DNA of 64,000 bases, taken from Pseudomonas sp. FP453 (lineage in GTDB: Bacteria; Pseudomonadota; Gammaproteobacteria; Pseudomonadales; Pseudomonadaceae). The notes under the pieces are model-generated. The model was not told the DNA's origin, searched no databases, and was given only the letters and a program-made list of their open reading frames with translations. The position numbers and the translations under genes were made by a program. The first letter of the stretch is position 1, and each line of letters starts with the position of its first letter. The stretch lies in NCBI RefSeq assembly GCF_030687495.1, contig NZ_CP117435.1:2298501-2362500 (forward strand), in the 5' to 3' direction. Positions 26,897-36,062 of this stretch are shown one piece after another.

Positions 26897-28069
26897 CTAA
26901 GGGACAACCCTGCGTGAGCGCAACGCGAGAATCGCAAGCAGCGCCAGCCCATAGGCCACGCAGACGAACAGGTAGGTGTACGCCAGCCCATACACCTGGC
27001 TGAGCAGGCCCCCGAGCGAGATGCCGGCAATCGAGGCGAATTGCGCCGTGCCCTGGGCGATCCCCAGCACGTGGCCCTGGCTTGTGCTGTCGGCGGTCTT
27101 GGAAATCAGCGCCATCAGCACCGGCGTGGTGGCGCCGAGCAACACGCCCCACACCAGGTAGCCAAGGGCAAACACCAGCGGGTTGCGGGTGATGCCGGCC
27201 AGGGCGGTGAGGGCGATGCACCCGAGCACCACCCAGGCGATGCGCTGCAGCGAGTCGGCTTGGCTGCGGCCTTCGAAGTGCCGCGCCCACGTGGTCGCGG
27301 ACAGGATGAAACCCAGCGCAAGCAAGCCGTAGCACAGGCCGACCCAGGCGTTGCTGACGTTGAAGGTGCTGCTCACATACAGCGCGAACGAGGTCTGCGG
27401 CAGCAGCCGCGCCAACAGCAGAATGCCCATCACCGCCAACAGCGGCAGCAGCGCCGAACCGCGCCACACCACGGCGCTGGACGCGGCCACGGTTTTCTTC
27501 TGCGGCGGCACGTCGGGCAAGGTCAACGCAGCGATCAGCGTGCACACCGCGCAGAGTGCGGCAGCGCTGAGGTTGATCCAGAAAAACGTCGCGTGATCAA
27601 GGATCAAGCCGCCGAGCACCGCGCCCAGCAGCGAGCCGACGTTGGTGGAAATCTGCAACAGCGCAAACAGGCGTGCGCGCCGCGCCGGCGCTTCGATGCT
27701 CACCCCATACGCCTGGGCCGGGGCGATATAGCCGGCGCATGCGCCCTGCAAAAAACGCAGCAACAGGATCGCCCAGATGTCGCTGACCAGCGCCAACGCC
27801 AACTGGGTCAGGGTCAGGCCGACCAAGGCGCGGATCATCATCAGCTTGTGCCCATGACGATCACCGATACGCCCCCAGAATGCGCTGGTCAGCAGGATGC
27901 CAAGCATCGGCCCGACGTACACGGCGATGCTGGCGAAACTGAACAGCGCATCGGAGTCAGTCATCCCACGCAGATGCACCGGCCAGAACGGCCCGCTCAT
28001 TTCCATCGCGCCCATCGACACGAGCTGGATCGCGAACAGCAGGGAAATCAGGACGCGGGTCGGTGGCAT
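26897..28069 (-). CDS. MFS transporter
   Basis: Major-facilitator protein of 390 residues with 12 predicted helices. The loop 2-3 motif appears as GRIGDRHGHKLMM and helix 5 as LGAVLGGLIL. Its position between the sigma/anti-sigma genes and the second receptor suggests a role with the same siderophore, either release of siderophore from the periplasm or cytoplasm, or inner-membrane uptake; MFS proteins serve both roles in related loci. No siderophore-synthesis gene is visible, so use of a foreign siderophore is plausible. It is divergent from the receptor at 28172. Confidence 0.85.
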   Translation of the reverse strand: MPPTRVLISLLFAIQLVSMGAMEMSGPFWPVHLRGMTDSDALFSFASIAVYVGPMLGILLTSAFWGRIGDRHGHKLMMIRALVGLTLTQLALALVSDIWAILLLRFLQGACAGYIAPAQAYGVSIEAPARRARLFALLQISTNVGSLLGAVLGGLILDHATFFWINLSAAALCAVCTLIAALTLPDVPPQKKTVAASSAVVWRGSALLPLLAVMGILLLARLLPQTSFALYVSSTFNVSNAWVGLCYGLLALGFILSATTWARHFEGRSQADSLQRIAWVVLGCIALTALAGITRNPLVFALGYLVWGVLLGATTPVLMALISKTADSTSQGHVLGIAQGTAQFASIAGISLGGLLSQVYGLAYTYLFVCVAYGLALLAILALRSRRVVP

Positions 28070-28104
28070 GGCTCAGTCTCGGTTTTCAAAAAATTCACAG
28101 GGGG

Positions 28105-28132
28105 CTGATACTTTTTCGCCGGTCGGCTGGCA
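28105..28132 (+). promoter_or_regulatory. Candidate ECF-sigma promoter of the second receptor
   Basis: CTGATACTTTT, eleven bases, then CTGGCA, matching exactly the blocks and spacing before the STN receptor (24193-24220, minus strand). A Fur-like stretch, GGAGTAATTCTCATC, follows at about 28135-28149, so iron and sigma control may be combined. Confidence 0.55.
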
Positions 28133-28171
28133 TCAGGAGTAATTCTCATCCGATCCAAGGACCCCGACGTC

Positions 28172-30337
28172 ATGCCCGTTGCCAGCCGGTTAACATTCGC
28201 CATCCGTACTGCCCTGTTGCTGGCCGCCGCCAGCGGCAACGCCTGGGCCGCCAGCGCCGAGTCGCACGACGACAGCGCGCAGAGCCTGACCCTTGACGCG
28301 ACGAACGTCAACGCCGTCTACAACGGCCCCACAACCCTGCCCGAGGTGTTCGCCGGTGGCCAGGTCGCCCGGGGCGCGCGCCTGGGCATGATGGGCAACA
28401 AGGACGTGATGGACACCCCGTTCAGTGTCACCAGCTACACCGCCAAGACCCTCGCCGACTTGCAAACCGTGACCGTCGCCGATGCGTTGGAGCGCGACCC
28501 TTCGGTGCGTTCCACCGGGCAGTCGGGCGGTATTGTCGACTCGTTTTTCGTGCGCGGTTTCGCAATTGGCGAGGGCAACCTCGGTGAGTTGGCGTTCGAC
28601 GGCGTGTACGGCGTGGCGCCCAACTACCGCGCGTTCACCGAGTACGCCGAGCGCATCGAAGTGCTCAAGGGCCCGGGTGCGCTGGTCTACGGTATCTCCC
28701 CCAACAGCGGCGTGGGCGGGGTGATCAATATCGTCCCCAAGCGCCCGCTGGACGAGGATTTGACGCGCTTTACCGGCAGCTATGCCTCCGACAGCCAGGT
28801 CGGCGGCCACCTCGATATCAGCCGTCGTTTCGGTGATGAAAACCAGTTTGGCGTACGTTTCAACGGCAGCCTGCAGGGCGGCGACACGGCCGTGGACAAC
28901 CAGAGCCGCGACGTCGGCATCGGCGCTATCGCCCTGGATTATCGCGGCGAACGCCTGCGTTTGAACCTTGACTACATCAGCCAGAAGGAAAGCTGGGAGG
29001 GCGCCTCGCGGCCGTTCACCATTCAACCGGGCGTGCAGGTGCCGTCGGCGCCGAATGGCCGCACCAGCCTGCCGCAAAAGTGGGGCTGGTCGGACACCAA
29101 GGAGCAGTCGCTGCTGCTCGGCGGCGAATATGACCTGAACGACAACCTCACGGTGTTCGCCCATGCCGGTGGCGGGCGTTCGGATGTGAAGCGCATGTCC
29201 GACCAGGTGCCGCGCATCCTCAATGACGCCGGCGACACCAGTAACACGCCGGGCTACTACAAATTCAACGTCGACCGCTCCACCGCCGATGTGGGCGCGC
29301 GCGGACTCTTTGCCACCGGCCCGGTGACGCACACCACCACGCTGATGGCGACCCGTTACACGGATGAATTGTCGCGGGGCATCAACAACGGCACGCTGAT
29401 CCGTTCCAATATCTACCACCCGGTGGACACGCCCAAGCAATACATCAACACGCCCAAGGTGCTGCGCATTTCCGAAACGGAACTGTCCGGCATCGCGTTG
29501 ACCGACACCCTGGGCATGCTCGACGACCGCATCCAGCTGACCCTCGGCATGCGCCACCAAGCCATCGAGTCGCGCAACTACAACGCCGCCGGCGGCGTCA
29601 GTGCGCGGTATGGCGCCAGCGCCAACACGCCGTTGCTCGGTGTGGTGGTCAAGCCGTGGGAGGACGTGTCGCTGTACTACAACTATGTCGAAGGCTTGAG
29701 CAAAGGCGACGCGGCACCCGGCACGGCGAGCAATGCCGGGGAAACCTTCGCGCCTTATGAGTCCAAGCAACACGAACTCGGTGTGAAGTACGAACACGGC
29801 ACCTTCATGACCACGGTGGCCTTGTTCCAGATCGAAAAACCCAGCGGCGAAACCGGTGCCAACGGCGTGTATTCGGTGCAGGCCGAACAGCGCAACCGCG
29901 GTGTCGAGCTGAGTATGTTTGGCGAAGTGGCCCCCGGCACCCGCCTGATGGGCGGCGTGACCTTCCTCGATGGCGAGCTGACCAAATCTGCCACCGCCGC
30001 CAACCGTGGCAACAAACCGGTGGGCGTGCCGGATATCCAGGCCAACCTCTGGGCCGAGTGGGACACCCCAGGGCTGGAAGGCTTTACCCTCACCGGCGGC
30101 GCGATCTACACCGACCGCCAGTTCGTCGACCAGGCCAACACCCAGCAGCTGGATTCATGGACGCGCATCGATGCCGGCGCGCGTTATGCGACGAAGATCG
30201 ACGGACGACCAACGACCTTCCGTGCCACGGTGCAGAACGTGTTTGATCGCGAATACTGGTCGGGCGTGGCGTCGTACGGCGCGTTTTCGCCGGGCTATCC
30301 GCGCACGTTGCAGTTGTCGGCCAGCGTGGATTTCTAG
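28172..30337 (+). CDS. TonB-dependent siderophore receptor without STN domain
   Basis: Intact receptor of 721 residues. The signal peptide (about 1-27, ending GNAWA|AS) is followed directly by the plug (GGQVARGARLGMMGNKDVMD, VTVADALERDPSVRSTGQ, VIEVLKGPGALVYGISPNSG-type block) and a 22-strand barrel ending QLSASVDF. It is closely related along its whole plug and barrel to the receptor at 21798-24158 but lacks that protein's STN signalling domain. It therefore transports but cannot signal to FecR. The ATG at 28172 has AAGGA upstream. Confidence 0.94.
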   Translation: MPVASRLTFAIRTALLLAAASGNAWAASAESHDDSAQSLTLDATNVNAVYNGPTTLPEVFAGGQVARGARLGMMGNKDVMDTPFSVTSYTAKTLADLQTVTVADALERDPSVRSTGQSGGIVDSFFVRGFAIGEGNLGELAFDGVYGVAPNYRAFTEYAERIEVLKGPGALVYGISPNSGVGGVINIVPKRPLDEDLTRFTGSYASDSQVGGHLDISRRFGDENQFGVRFNGSLQGGDTAVDNQSRDVGIGAIALDYRGERLRLNLDYISQKESWEGASRPFTIQPGVQVPSAPNGRTSLPQKWGWSDTKEQSLLLGGEYDLNDNLTVFAHAGGGRSDVKRMSDQVPRILNDAGDTSNTPGYYKFNVDRSTADVGARGLFATGPVTHTTTLMATRYTDELSRGINNGTLIRSNIYHPVDTPKQYINTPKVLRISETELSGIALTDTLGMLDDRIQLTLGMRHQAIESRNYNAAGGVSARYGASANTPLLGVVVKPWEDVSLYYNYVEGLSKGDAAPGTASNAGETFAPYESKQHELGVKYEHGTFMTTVALFQIEKPSGETGANGVYSVQAEQRNRGVELSMFGEVAPGTRLMGGVTFLDGELTKSATAANRGNKPVGVPDIQANLWAEWDTPGLEGFTLTGGAIYTDRQFVDQANTQQLDSWTRIDAGARYATKIDGRPTTFRATVQNVFDREYWSGVASYGAFSPGYPRTLQLSASVDF

Positions 30338-30402
30338 CGCACGGATGTCGATATCAGACGCATTCATGCCGCACCCAGGCTATTTTCGCTCCAGCCGGCC
30401 CG

Positions 30403-30464
30403 CGTAAGGTGACTCATCATTAAGAAATGATGATCGCCTGACTCTCCAGTCAGTACGCCTTACG
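30403..30464 (+). promoter_or_regulatory. Three-helix junction upstream of the amino-acid permease
   Basis: Three perfect helices nest in 62 bases: closing stem CGTAAGG (30403-30409) with CCTTACG (30458-30464); arm TCATCATT (30414-30421) with AATGATGA (30426-30433) around AAGA; arm CTGACT (30438-30443) with AGTCAG (30448-30453) around CTCC. The element ends 25 bases before the permease start. It may be a folded RNA leader or a set of operator palindromes; I do not recognise a known riboswitch class. Confidence 0.6.
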
Positions 30465-30489
30465 TCGATCACCGAGAATAAAAACAACG

Positions 30490-31899
30490 ATGAATAGCCT
30501 GAACACCAAGGATTCCAACGGCCAGTTGGCGCAGGGCTTCAAGCCGCGCCACGTCACCATGCTCTCCATCGCCGGGATTATCGGCGCGGGGTTGTTTGTC
30601 GGTTCCGGGCACGCGATTGCGGCGGCGGGGCCGGCGGTGATGCTGGCTTATCTGTTTTCCGGGCTGCTGGTGGTGCTGGTCATGCGCATGCTCGGCGAGA
30701 TGGCGGTGGCCAACCCGGACACCGGCTCGTTCTCGACCTACGCCGACCAGGCCATCGGCCGCTGGGCCGGCTTCACCATCGGCTGGTTGTACTGGTGGTT
30801 CTGGGTGTTGGTGATCCCCATCGAAGCCCTGGCCGCCGGGCATATCCTCAACCAGTGGTTCCCGCAGATCGACGCTTGGCTCTTTGCCTTGTTGTCGATC
30901 TTTTTGTTGGTGGTGACCAATCTGTTCAGCGTGTCCAAATACGGTGAATTCGAGTTCTGGTTCGCCATGGCCAAGGTGGTGGCGATCATCGGTTTCATTG
31001 GCTTGGGCTTTGCCGTGCTGATGGGCTGGATTCCCGAACGCGAGGCCAGCGGGCTCAGCCGCCTGATGGAGGAACACGGCGGTTTTGCGCCGAATGGGCT
31101 GTCGGCGGTGGTCGGCGCGTTCATTACCATCATGTTCAGTTTTATCGGCACCGAAGCCGTGACGATCGCCGCCGCCGAGTCGAGCAACCCGGCGCAGAAT
31201 ATCGCGCGGGCGACCCGTTCGGTGATGTGGCGCATCGGCGTGTTCTACGTGTTGTCGATCTTCGTGGTGATCTCCGTGGTGCCGTGGGATGACCCGCTGC
31301 TGGCCTCGGTGGGCTCCTATCAGCGCGCCCTGGAACTGATGAACATTCCCCATGCCAAGCTGCTGGTGGATATCGTGGTGTTGATCGCCGTCGCCAGTTG
31401 CATGAACTCCTCGATCTACATTGCCTCGCGCATGCTGTTTTCCCTGGGCAAGCGCGGTGATGCGCCCGCCCTGATGAAAAAGACCTCGGCCGCCAGCGTG
31501 CCACGGGGTGCGGTGATCGCCAGTACGGTGCTGGGCGCGGGCGTGACCTTGCTCAGCTACTTCATGCCGGCCGGACTGTTCCAGTTTCTGCTCGCCAGCT
31601 CCGGCGCGATTGCCTTGCTGGTGTACCTGGTGATTGCCGTGTCGCAGCTGCGCATGCGCAAGGTGTTGCTGCGCCGCAACGTCACGCTGACGTTCAAGAT
31701 GTGGCTGTTTCCCTGGTTGACCTGGTTGGTCATCGCGTTCATCTGTAGCGCGTTGACGGTGATGCTGGTCACGCCCGCGCACAGCTTCGAGGTGTCATCC
31801 ACCCTCGTGCTGGCCTTGCTGATTGCCCTGGTCGGCTTGATCACCGCGCGGCATCCCGAACCCCAACCTCAGGCCGTGTCCGCAGCCACCCAGCCATGA
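30490..31899 (+). CDS. Amino-acid permease (GABA permease-like, APC family)
   Basis: Inner-membrane amino-acid/proton symporter of 469 residues with 12 helices. The APC signature is clear in helix 1 (MLSIAGIIGAGLFVGSGHAI), and FSFIGTEAVTIAAAESSNPA lies in helix 6. The pattern matches the GabP/AnsP/LysP branch; GABA or a related amino acid is likely, but not proven. Its stop overlaps the next gene by four bases (ATGA), so permease and regulator form an operon. A three-helix element lies just upstream. Confidence 0.92.
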   Translation: MNSLNTKDSNGQLAQGFKPRHVTMLSIAGIIGAGLFVGSGHAIAAAGPAVMLAYLFSGLLVVLVMRMLGEMAVANPDTGSFSTYADQAIGRWAGFTIGWLYWWFWVLVIPIEALAAGHILNQWFPQIDAWLFALLSIFLLVVTNLFSVSKYGEFEFWFAMAKVVAIIGFIGLGFAVLMGWIPEREASGLSRLMEEHGGFAPNGLSAVVGAFITIMFSFIGTEAVTIAAAESSNPAQNIARATRSVMWRIGVFYVLSIFVVISVVPWDDPLLASVGSYQRALELMNIPHAKLLVDIVVLIAVASCMNSSIYIASRMLFSLGKRGDAPALMKKTSAASVPRGAVIASTVLGAGVTLLSYFMPAGLFQFLLASSGAIALLVYLVIAVSQLRMRKVLLRRNVTLTFKMWLFPWLTWLVIAFICSALTVMLVTPAHSFEVSSTLVLALLIALVGLITARHPEPQPQAVSAATQP

Positions 31900-32972
31900 G
31901 CGCGCGGCCGATCAACAGCCTGGTGTTTTTGCTGTTGGACCAGTTCACGCTGATCTCCTTGGCGTCGGCCCTGGAGCCACTGCGCATGGCCAACCAGTTG
32001 GCCGGCCAGGAGCTGTATCGCTGGCACACGGCAAGCCTGGATGGCAACCCGGTGTGGGCCAGCGACGGCGTGCCCATCACCCCGGACGGTTCGATCAGTA
32101 GCGTGCCGGTGGCCGACAGCGTGATCGTGTGCGGCGGTATCGGTATCCAAGGCACCGTGACCGGCGAACTGGTCAAGTGGCTGCGCAGCCAGGCGCGTTA
32201 CTCGAAACGCCTTGGCGGCATCTGTACCGGCAGCTGGGTGCTGGCGCGGGCCGGCTTGCTCGATGGTTATGAATGCAGCGTGCATTGGGAATGGCTGGCC
32301 GCGATGCAGGAAGCCTTCCCACGGGTGACACTCAGCACCAGCCTGTTCTCCCTCGACCGCGACCGCCTCACCAGCTCCGGTGGCACCGCGCCGCTGGACA
32401 TGATGCTGCACCTGATCGGCCGGGATCACGGGCATGAACTGTCCGCCGCGATTTCGGACATGTTTGTCTACGAGCGCATCCGCAACGAGCAGGATCATCA
32501 GCGTGTGCCCCTCAAGCATATGTTGGGCACGCAGCAACCCAAGCTGCAGGACATTGTCGCGCTGATGGAGGCCAACCTGGAAGAGCCGATCAACCTCGAC
32601 GAACTGGCCGCGTACGTGGCGTTGTCACGCCGCCAGCTGGAGCGGATGTTCCAGAAATACCTGCACTGTTCGCCTTCGCGCTACTACCTCAGATTAAGGC
32701 TGATCCGCGCGCGGCAGTTGCTCAAGCAGACGCCGATTTCCATCGTCGAACTGGCCGTGCTCTGTGGCTTTGTGTCCACGCCGCACTTCTCCAAATGCTA
32801 CCGCGAGTACTTTGGCGTGCCGCCCAGCGATGAGCGCTCGGCCACCGACAGTGAGCGCTCCATCGTGGTCAAGCCGATCCTTCACAGCGCGCCCGCGCCC
32901 ATGCCGATCAACGTGCTGGAGCAGGCGCGGGGCGAGTCGACGTTTGCCAGCATCAAGAACCTGAAGCCCTGA
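31896..32972 (+). CDS. GlxA-family AraC-type transcriptional regulator
   Basis: Regulator of 358 residues with an N-terminal DJ-1/PfpI-like amidotransferase fold (about 8-185, with GGICTGSWVLARAG around the usual nucleophile elbow, Cys present) and a C-terminal AraC HTH pair (about 220-315: INLDELAAYVALSRRQLERM and ELAVLCGFVSTPHFSKCYRE). Such GlxA proteins control catabolism of arginine, carnitine, glycine betaine and similar compounds in Pseudomonas. Co-transcription with an amino-acid permease fits nitrogen-compound sensing. The effector is unknown. Confidence 0.93.
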   Translation: MSARPINSLVFLLLDQFTLISLASALEPLRMANQLAGQELYRWHTASLDGNPVWASDGVPITPDGSISSVPVADSVIVCGGIGIQGTVTGELVKWLRSQARYSKRLGGICTGSWVLARAGLLDGYECSVHWEWLAAMQEAFPRVTLSTSLFSLDRDRLTSSGGTAPLDMMLHLIGRDHGHELSAAISDMFVYERIRNEQDHQRVPLKHMLGTQQPKLQDIVALMEANLEEPINLDELAAYVALSRRQLERMFQKYLHCSPSRYYLRLRLIRARQLLKQTPISIVELAVLCGFVSTPHFSKCYREYFGVPPSDERSATDSERSIVVKPILHSAPAPMPINVLEQARGESTFASIKNLKP

Positions 32973-32974
32973 CT

Positions 32975-33934
32975 TCAGATCGCTTGCGGTTTGAAGTCGC
33001 TGGCGGCGACCGGCATCACGCCTTGCATCAGTGCCACGGATTTTTCCAGGCCTTCGAGGCTGTTGAGCAGCACATCTTCGTGTTCGATGGACAACCAGCC
33101 ATCGTAGCCGGCCATTTTCAGGCGGTAGCAGAACTGGCGCCACCACTGTTCGCCGTGGCCGAAACCGAGGGTGATATAGGACCAGCTGCGCGCCGACACG
33201 TCCATCAGCGAGCCGTTTTCCAGCAGTGAATCCACCGCCTGTACCGGTGTGTTGAGCAGCGTGTCCTTGGCGTGTACGTGGTACAGCGCATCGCCGAGGG
33301 CGTCGGCGGCGGCCAGGGGGTCGGCGCCCATCCAGAACAGGTGCGACGGGTCGAGATTGGCGCCGATCACCGGGCCGATGGCGTCGCGCAGCTTGAGCAG
33401 CGAGCGCACGTTGTACACGCACTGGTTGCCGTGCAATTCGAGGGCGATGCGCTCCACGCCATGGGCCTTGGCCAGGTCGGCGATCTCGCCCCAGAACGGC
33501 AGCAGGCGTTCTTCCCACTGGTAGCGCAGCATGGTTTGTGTCTCCGGTGGCCACGAGGCGACGACCCAGTTGGGCATGCGATCGCCGGCCTGGCCCTCGG
33601 GCAGGCCGGACATGGTGCACACGGTCTTGACCCCCAGTTCACCGGCCAGGCGGATCGTATCCTTGAGGCACTGGGCCTGTTCCGGCTGGGTCGGGTGCAG
33701 CGGGTTGCCGTTGGCGTTGAGGGCGATGATTTCCAGGTTGTGCTGTTCGAAACTGCGGGTGAAATCGCGGCGAGCGGCGTTGCTGTCGAGCATCTGCTGC
33801 AGGTTGAAGTGCGGCGCGGTGGACCAGCCCCCGGTGTTCACTTCCAGGCCCGACAGGCCCATGCGTTCAGCGTGCTTGAGCACATCGCCCAATGGCAGGT
33901 TGCCGAGGGTATCGGTGACAAATCCCAATTTCAT
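32975..33934 (-). CDS. Sugar phosphate isomerase/epimerase (xylose isomerase-like TIM barrel)
   Basis: Cytosolic TIM-barrel protein of 319 residues of the AP-endonuclease-2/IolE-like superfamily. Metal-site candidates include the Glu of LSGLEVNTG, ELHGNQC, ANLDPSHLFWMG, HVHAKDT and SIEHEDVL. The ATG at 33934 has GGAG upstream. It is divergent from a LacI-type regulator, which suggests a sugar or polyol catabolic function controlled by that regulator. Exact reaction unknown. Confidence 0.88.
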   Translation of the reverse strand: MKLGFVTDTLGNLPLGDVLKHAERMGLSGLEVNTGGWSTAPHFNLQQMLDSNAARRDFTRSFEQHNLEIIALNANGNPLHPTQPEQAQCLKDTIRLAGELGVKTVCTMSGLPEGQAGDRMPNWVVASWPPETQTMLRYQWEERLLPFWGEIADLAKAHGVERIALELHGNQCVYNVRSLLKLRDAIGPVIGANLDPSHLFWMGADPLAAADALGDALYHVHAKDTLLNTPVQAVDSLLENGSLMDVSARSWSYITLGFGHGEQWWRQFCYRLKMAGYDGWLSIEHEDVLLNSLEGLEKSVALMQGVMPVAASDFKPQAI

Positions 33935-34123
33935 CGCGAAGCTCCTGACACGTGTTGTGGTTGTTATGGGGCGATTATTCGCAGTGGTTCGCCGGCGTTC
34001 AAGGACGAGCAAGGGCCAAAACTGATGGGATTTCCCTCAAGTTGCACTGCACAAAGAATTCTTAAAGCACGGGCATACGGTTTTATAAATGAGGGTATTC
34101 ACATCATTCAGGACGAGTCCGCC

Positions 34124-35147
34124 ATGTCTCAGCAAGCCCCTGTGCCATTCTGGGAAGGGCCCCACGGTGGAGCAGATCGCCAAGGTCGCCCGGGTCGGCG
34201 TCGCCACCGTGGACCGCGTGCTCAACCACCGTGCCGGGGTGCGCGAACAGACGCGGCTCAAAGTGCTGGCGGCGCTGGACAAGCTCAGGCAAGACCTCGC
34301 CAACGGCACGGCGACCCTGCAGATCAAACTGTTCTGCGACTCGGGGGAAACCTTCAACACGACCCTGGCCGAGGCACAGGAGACGGTGAACAGCTCAACG
34401 CCCGGCGTGCTTGTTGAAGGTCATTACGCCCCTAGCAACAGCGTCGATCCAGCAGCATTCGCCGATCGTGTGCAGGCCGATGGCGCCACCGCCGACGGCG
34501 TGATTGTGGTCTGCCGTGAACACCCGGCGATCAACCGCGCCGTGCGCGCCTTGTGTCGCCGAGGAATCCCCGTTGTCTGCCTCACCACCGACTTGCCCAA
34601 CTCCGGACGCAGCGCCTACGTGGGCAACGACCAGTACGCCGCCGGCAGCGTCGCCGGCTTGCTGATCGGCAACGCGCTGGCGCGGCAGAAGGCGAAGATC
34701 CTGCTGGTCACCAGCATGGCGTTCCGTTGCCAGCAGGAACGTGAGATGGGCTTTCGGCGGGTACTGCGCGCGGAGTTCCCGCACCTGAAGATCGATGAGC
34801 GGATGGTGTCTGACGACCGCCCGCAGACCACTGCCGAGCAGTTGCTGCGCTACTTCTCCAAACACGACTACCCGGCGGCGATCTACAACGTCGCCGGGGC
34901 CAACCGTGGCGTGGCGCAGGCCATCGGCACCATCCCCGGCGAACAGCGGCCGGTGTTCGTCGGGCACGAGTTGACCGGGCATACCCGCGCGATGCTTGAG
35001 TCCGGGGTGATGGACTATGTGCTGTCCCACGATTTTGTCGGCGAGGTGGCGGCGGCGGTGCGCTGGATTCGCGGGGCGCGGGAGGGTGCGCGGGCCGCGC
35101 CGGCGTTTACCCGGGTGTTGGTGCATACGCGCTACAACTGTGATTGA
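34124..35147 (+). CDS. LacI-family transcriptional regulator, start region frameshifted or misassigned
   Basis: LacI/GalR regulator of about 340 residues: HTH (VEQIAKVARVGVATVDRVLN) followed by a periplasmic-binding-protein-like sugar domain. The ATG at 34124 (MSQQAPVPFWEG) has a good GGACGAG ribosome-binding site but lies in a different frame; removing one C from the C4 run at 34160-34163 joins it exactly to TVEQIAKV. Alternatives that keep the sequence are GTG at 34167, with GAAGGG upstream, or ATG at 34089 without a ribosome-binding site. It probably represses the divergent isomerase gene. Confidence 0.8.
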
Positions 35148-35159
35148 CGGTAAAGACGT

Positions 35160-35186
35160 AAAAGTCCAGTATGGAATTATAAGTAC
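35160..35186 (+). promoter_or_regulatory. Candidate DauR operator before the amino-acid binding protein
   Basis: AAAAGTCCAGTATGGA followed within three bases by ATAAGTAC. The same arrangement, AAAAGTCCATAATGGA then ATAAGTTC, occurs on the minus strand before dauB (39635-39661). The core is a palindrome GTCCA..TATGGA(C). Shared use points to one regulator for both units. Confidence 0.6.
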
Positions 35187-35251
35187 AAAATGATCGTTGC
35201 AGCGTTTTCTTCTCTCTTGCCAAACCAACAACAACCCGCGAGAACCTCATC

Positions 35252-36028
35252 ATGAAGAAACTCCCCCTCATCACCGCCCTGGCCTTGGGCCTGTTCGCGT
35301 CCAGCCACCTGCTGGCAGCCGAAAAAACCCTGCGCATCGGCATTGAAGCGGCTTACCCGCCGTTTGCATCGAAGACGGAAAAAGGCGAGATCGTCGGCTT
35401 CGACTACGACATCGGCAATGCCCTGTGCGCGCAGATGAAGGTCAAGTGTGTGTGGGTCGAAGGTGAGTTCGATGGTCTGATTCCTTCCCTCAAGGTGAAG
35501 AAGATCGACCTGGCCTTGTCGTCCATGACCATCAACGAAGATCGCAAGAAGTCGGTGGACTTCACCCACAAATACTACTTTACGTCTTCGCGCCTGGTGA
35601 TGAAGGACGGCGCCATGGTGGATGACCAATACGCCAGCCTCAAGGGCAAGACCGTCGGTGTACAGCGCGCCACCACTACCGACCGCTATGCCACCGAGGT
35701 GTTTGAACCGAAGGGCATCAGCGTCAAGCGCTACAGCAACAACGAAGAGATCTACATGGATCTCGCGGCCGGGCGCCTGGATGCGATCTTTGCCGATACC
35801 ATCCCGCTGAATGACTTCCTGCAGATGCCACGGGGCAAGGGCTATGCGTTTGTCGGACCGGAGCTGAAGGACCCGAAATACGTGGGCGAAGGCGCGGGGA
35901 TTGCGGTGCGCAAGGGCAATGGTGAGTTGGTCAGTGAGTTGAACAAGGCGATTGACGGGATTCGTGCGAGTGGTGAGTACCAGAAGATTTCAGAGCAGTA
36001 TTTCAAGTCTGATATCTACGGCGATTGA
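35252..36028 (+). CDS. Basic amino-acid ABC transporter periplasmic binding protein
   Basis: Periplasmic solute-binding protein of 258 residues, lysine/arginine/ornithine (ArgT/HisJ) type. Signal peptide about 1-22 (SSHLLA|AEK). Family motifs: [35 protein letters not shown] and the Arg in [14 protein letters not shown] that holds the ligand carboxylate. No permease or ATPase gene is adjacent, so it must share a transporter encoded elsewhere. Together with dauBAR on the other side of the repeats, and a shared operator-like motif, it likely captures D- or L-arginine. Confidence 0.9.
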   Translation: MKKLPLITALALGLFASSHLLAAEKTLRIGIEAAYPPFASKTEKGEIVGFDYDIGNALCAQMKVKCVWVEGEFDGLIPSLKVKKIDLALSSMTINEDRKKSVDFTHKYYFTSSRLVMKDGAMVDDQYASLKGKTVGVQRATTTDRYATEVFEPKGISVKRYSNNEEIYMDLAAGRLDAIFADTIPLNDFLQMPRGKGYAFVGPELKDPKYVGEGAGIAVRKGNGELVSELNKAIDGIRASGEYQKISEQYFKSDIYGD

Positions 36029-36062
36029 GGCTGAGCTGGGATGTTCGGGCTGAGTAGGTTGA

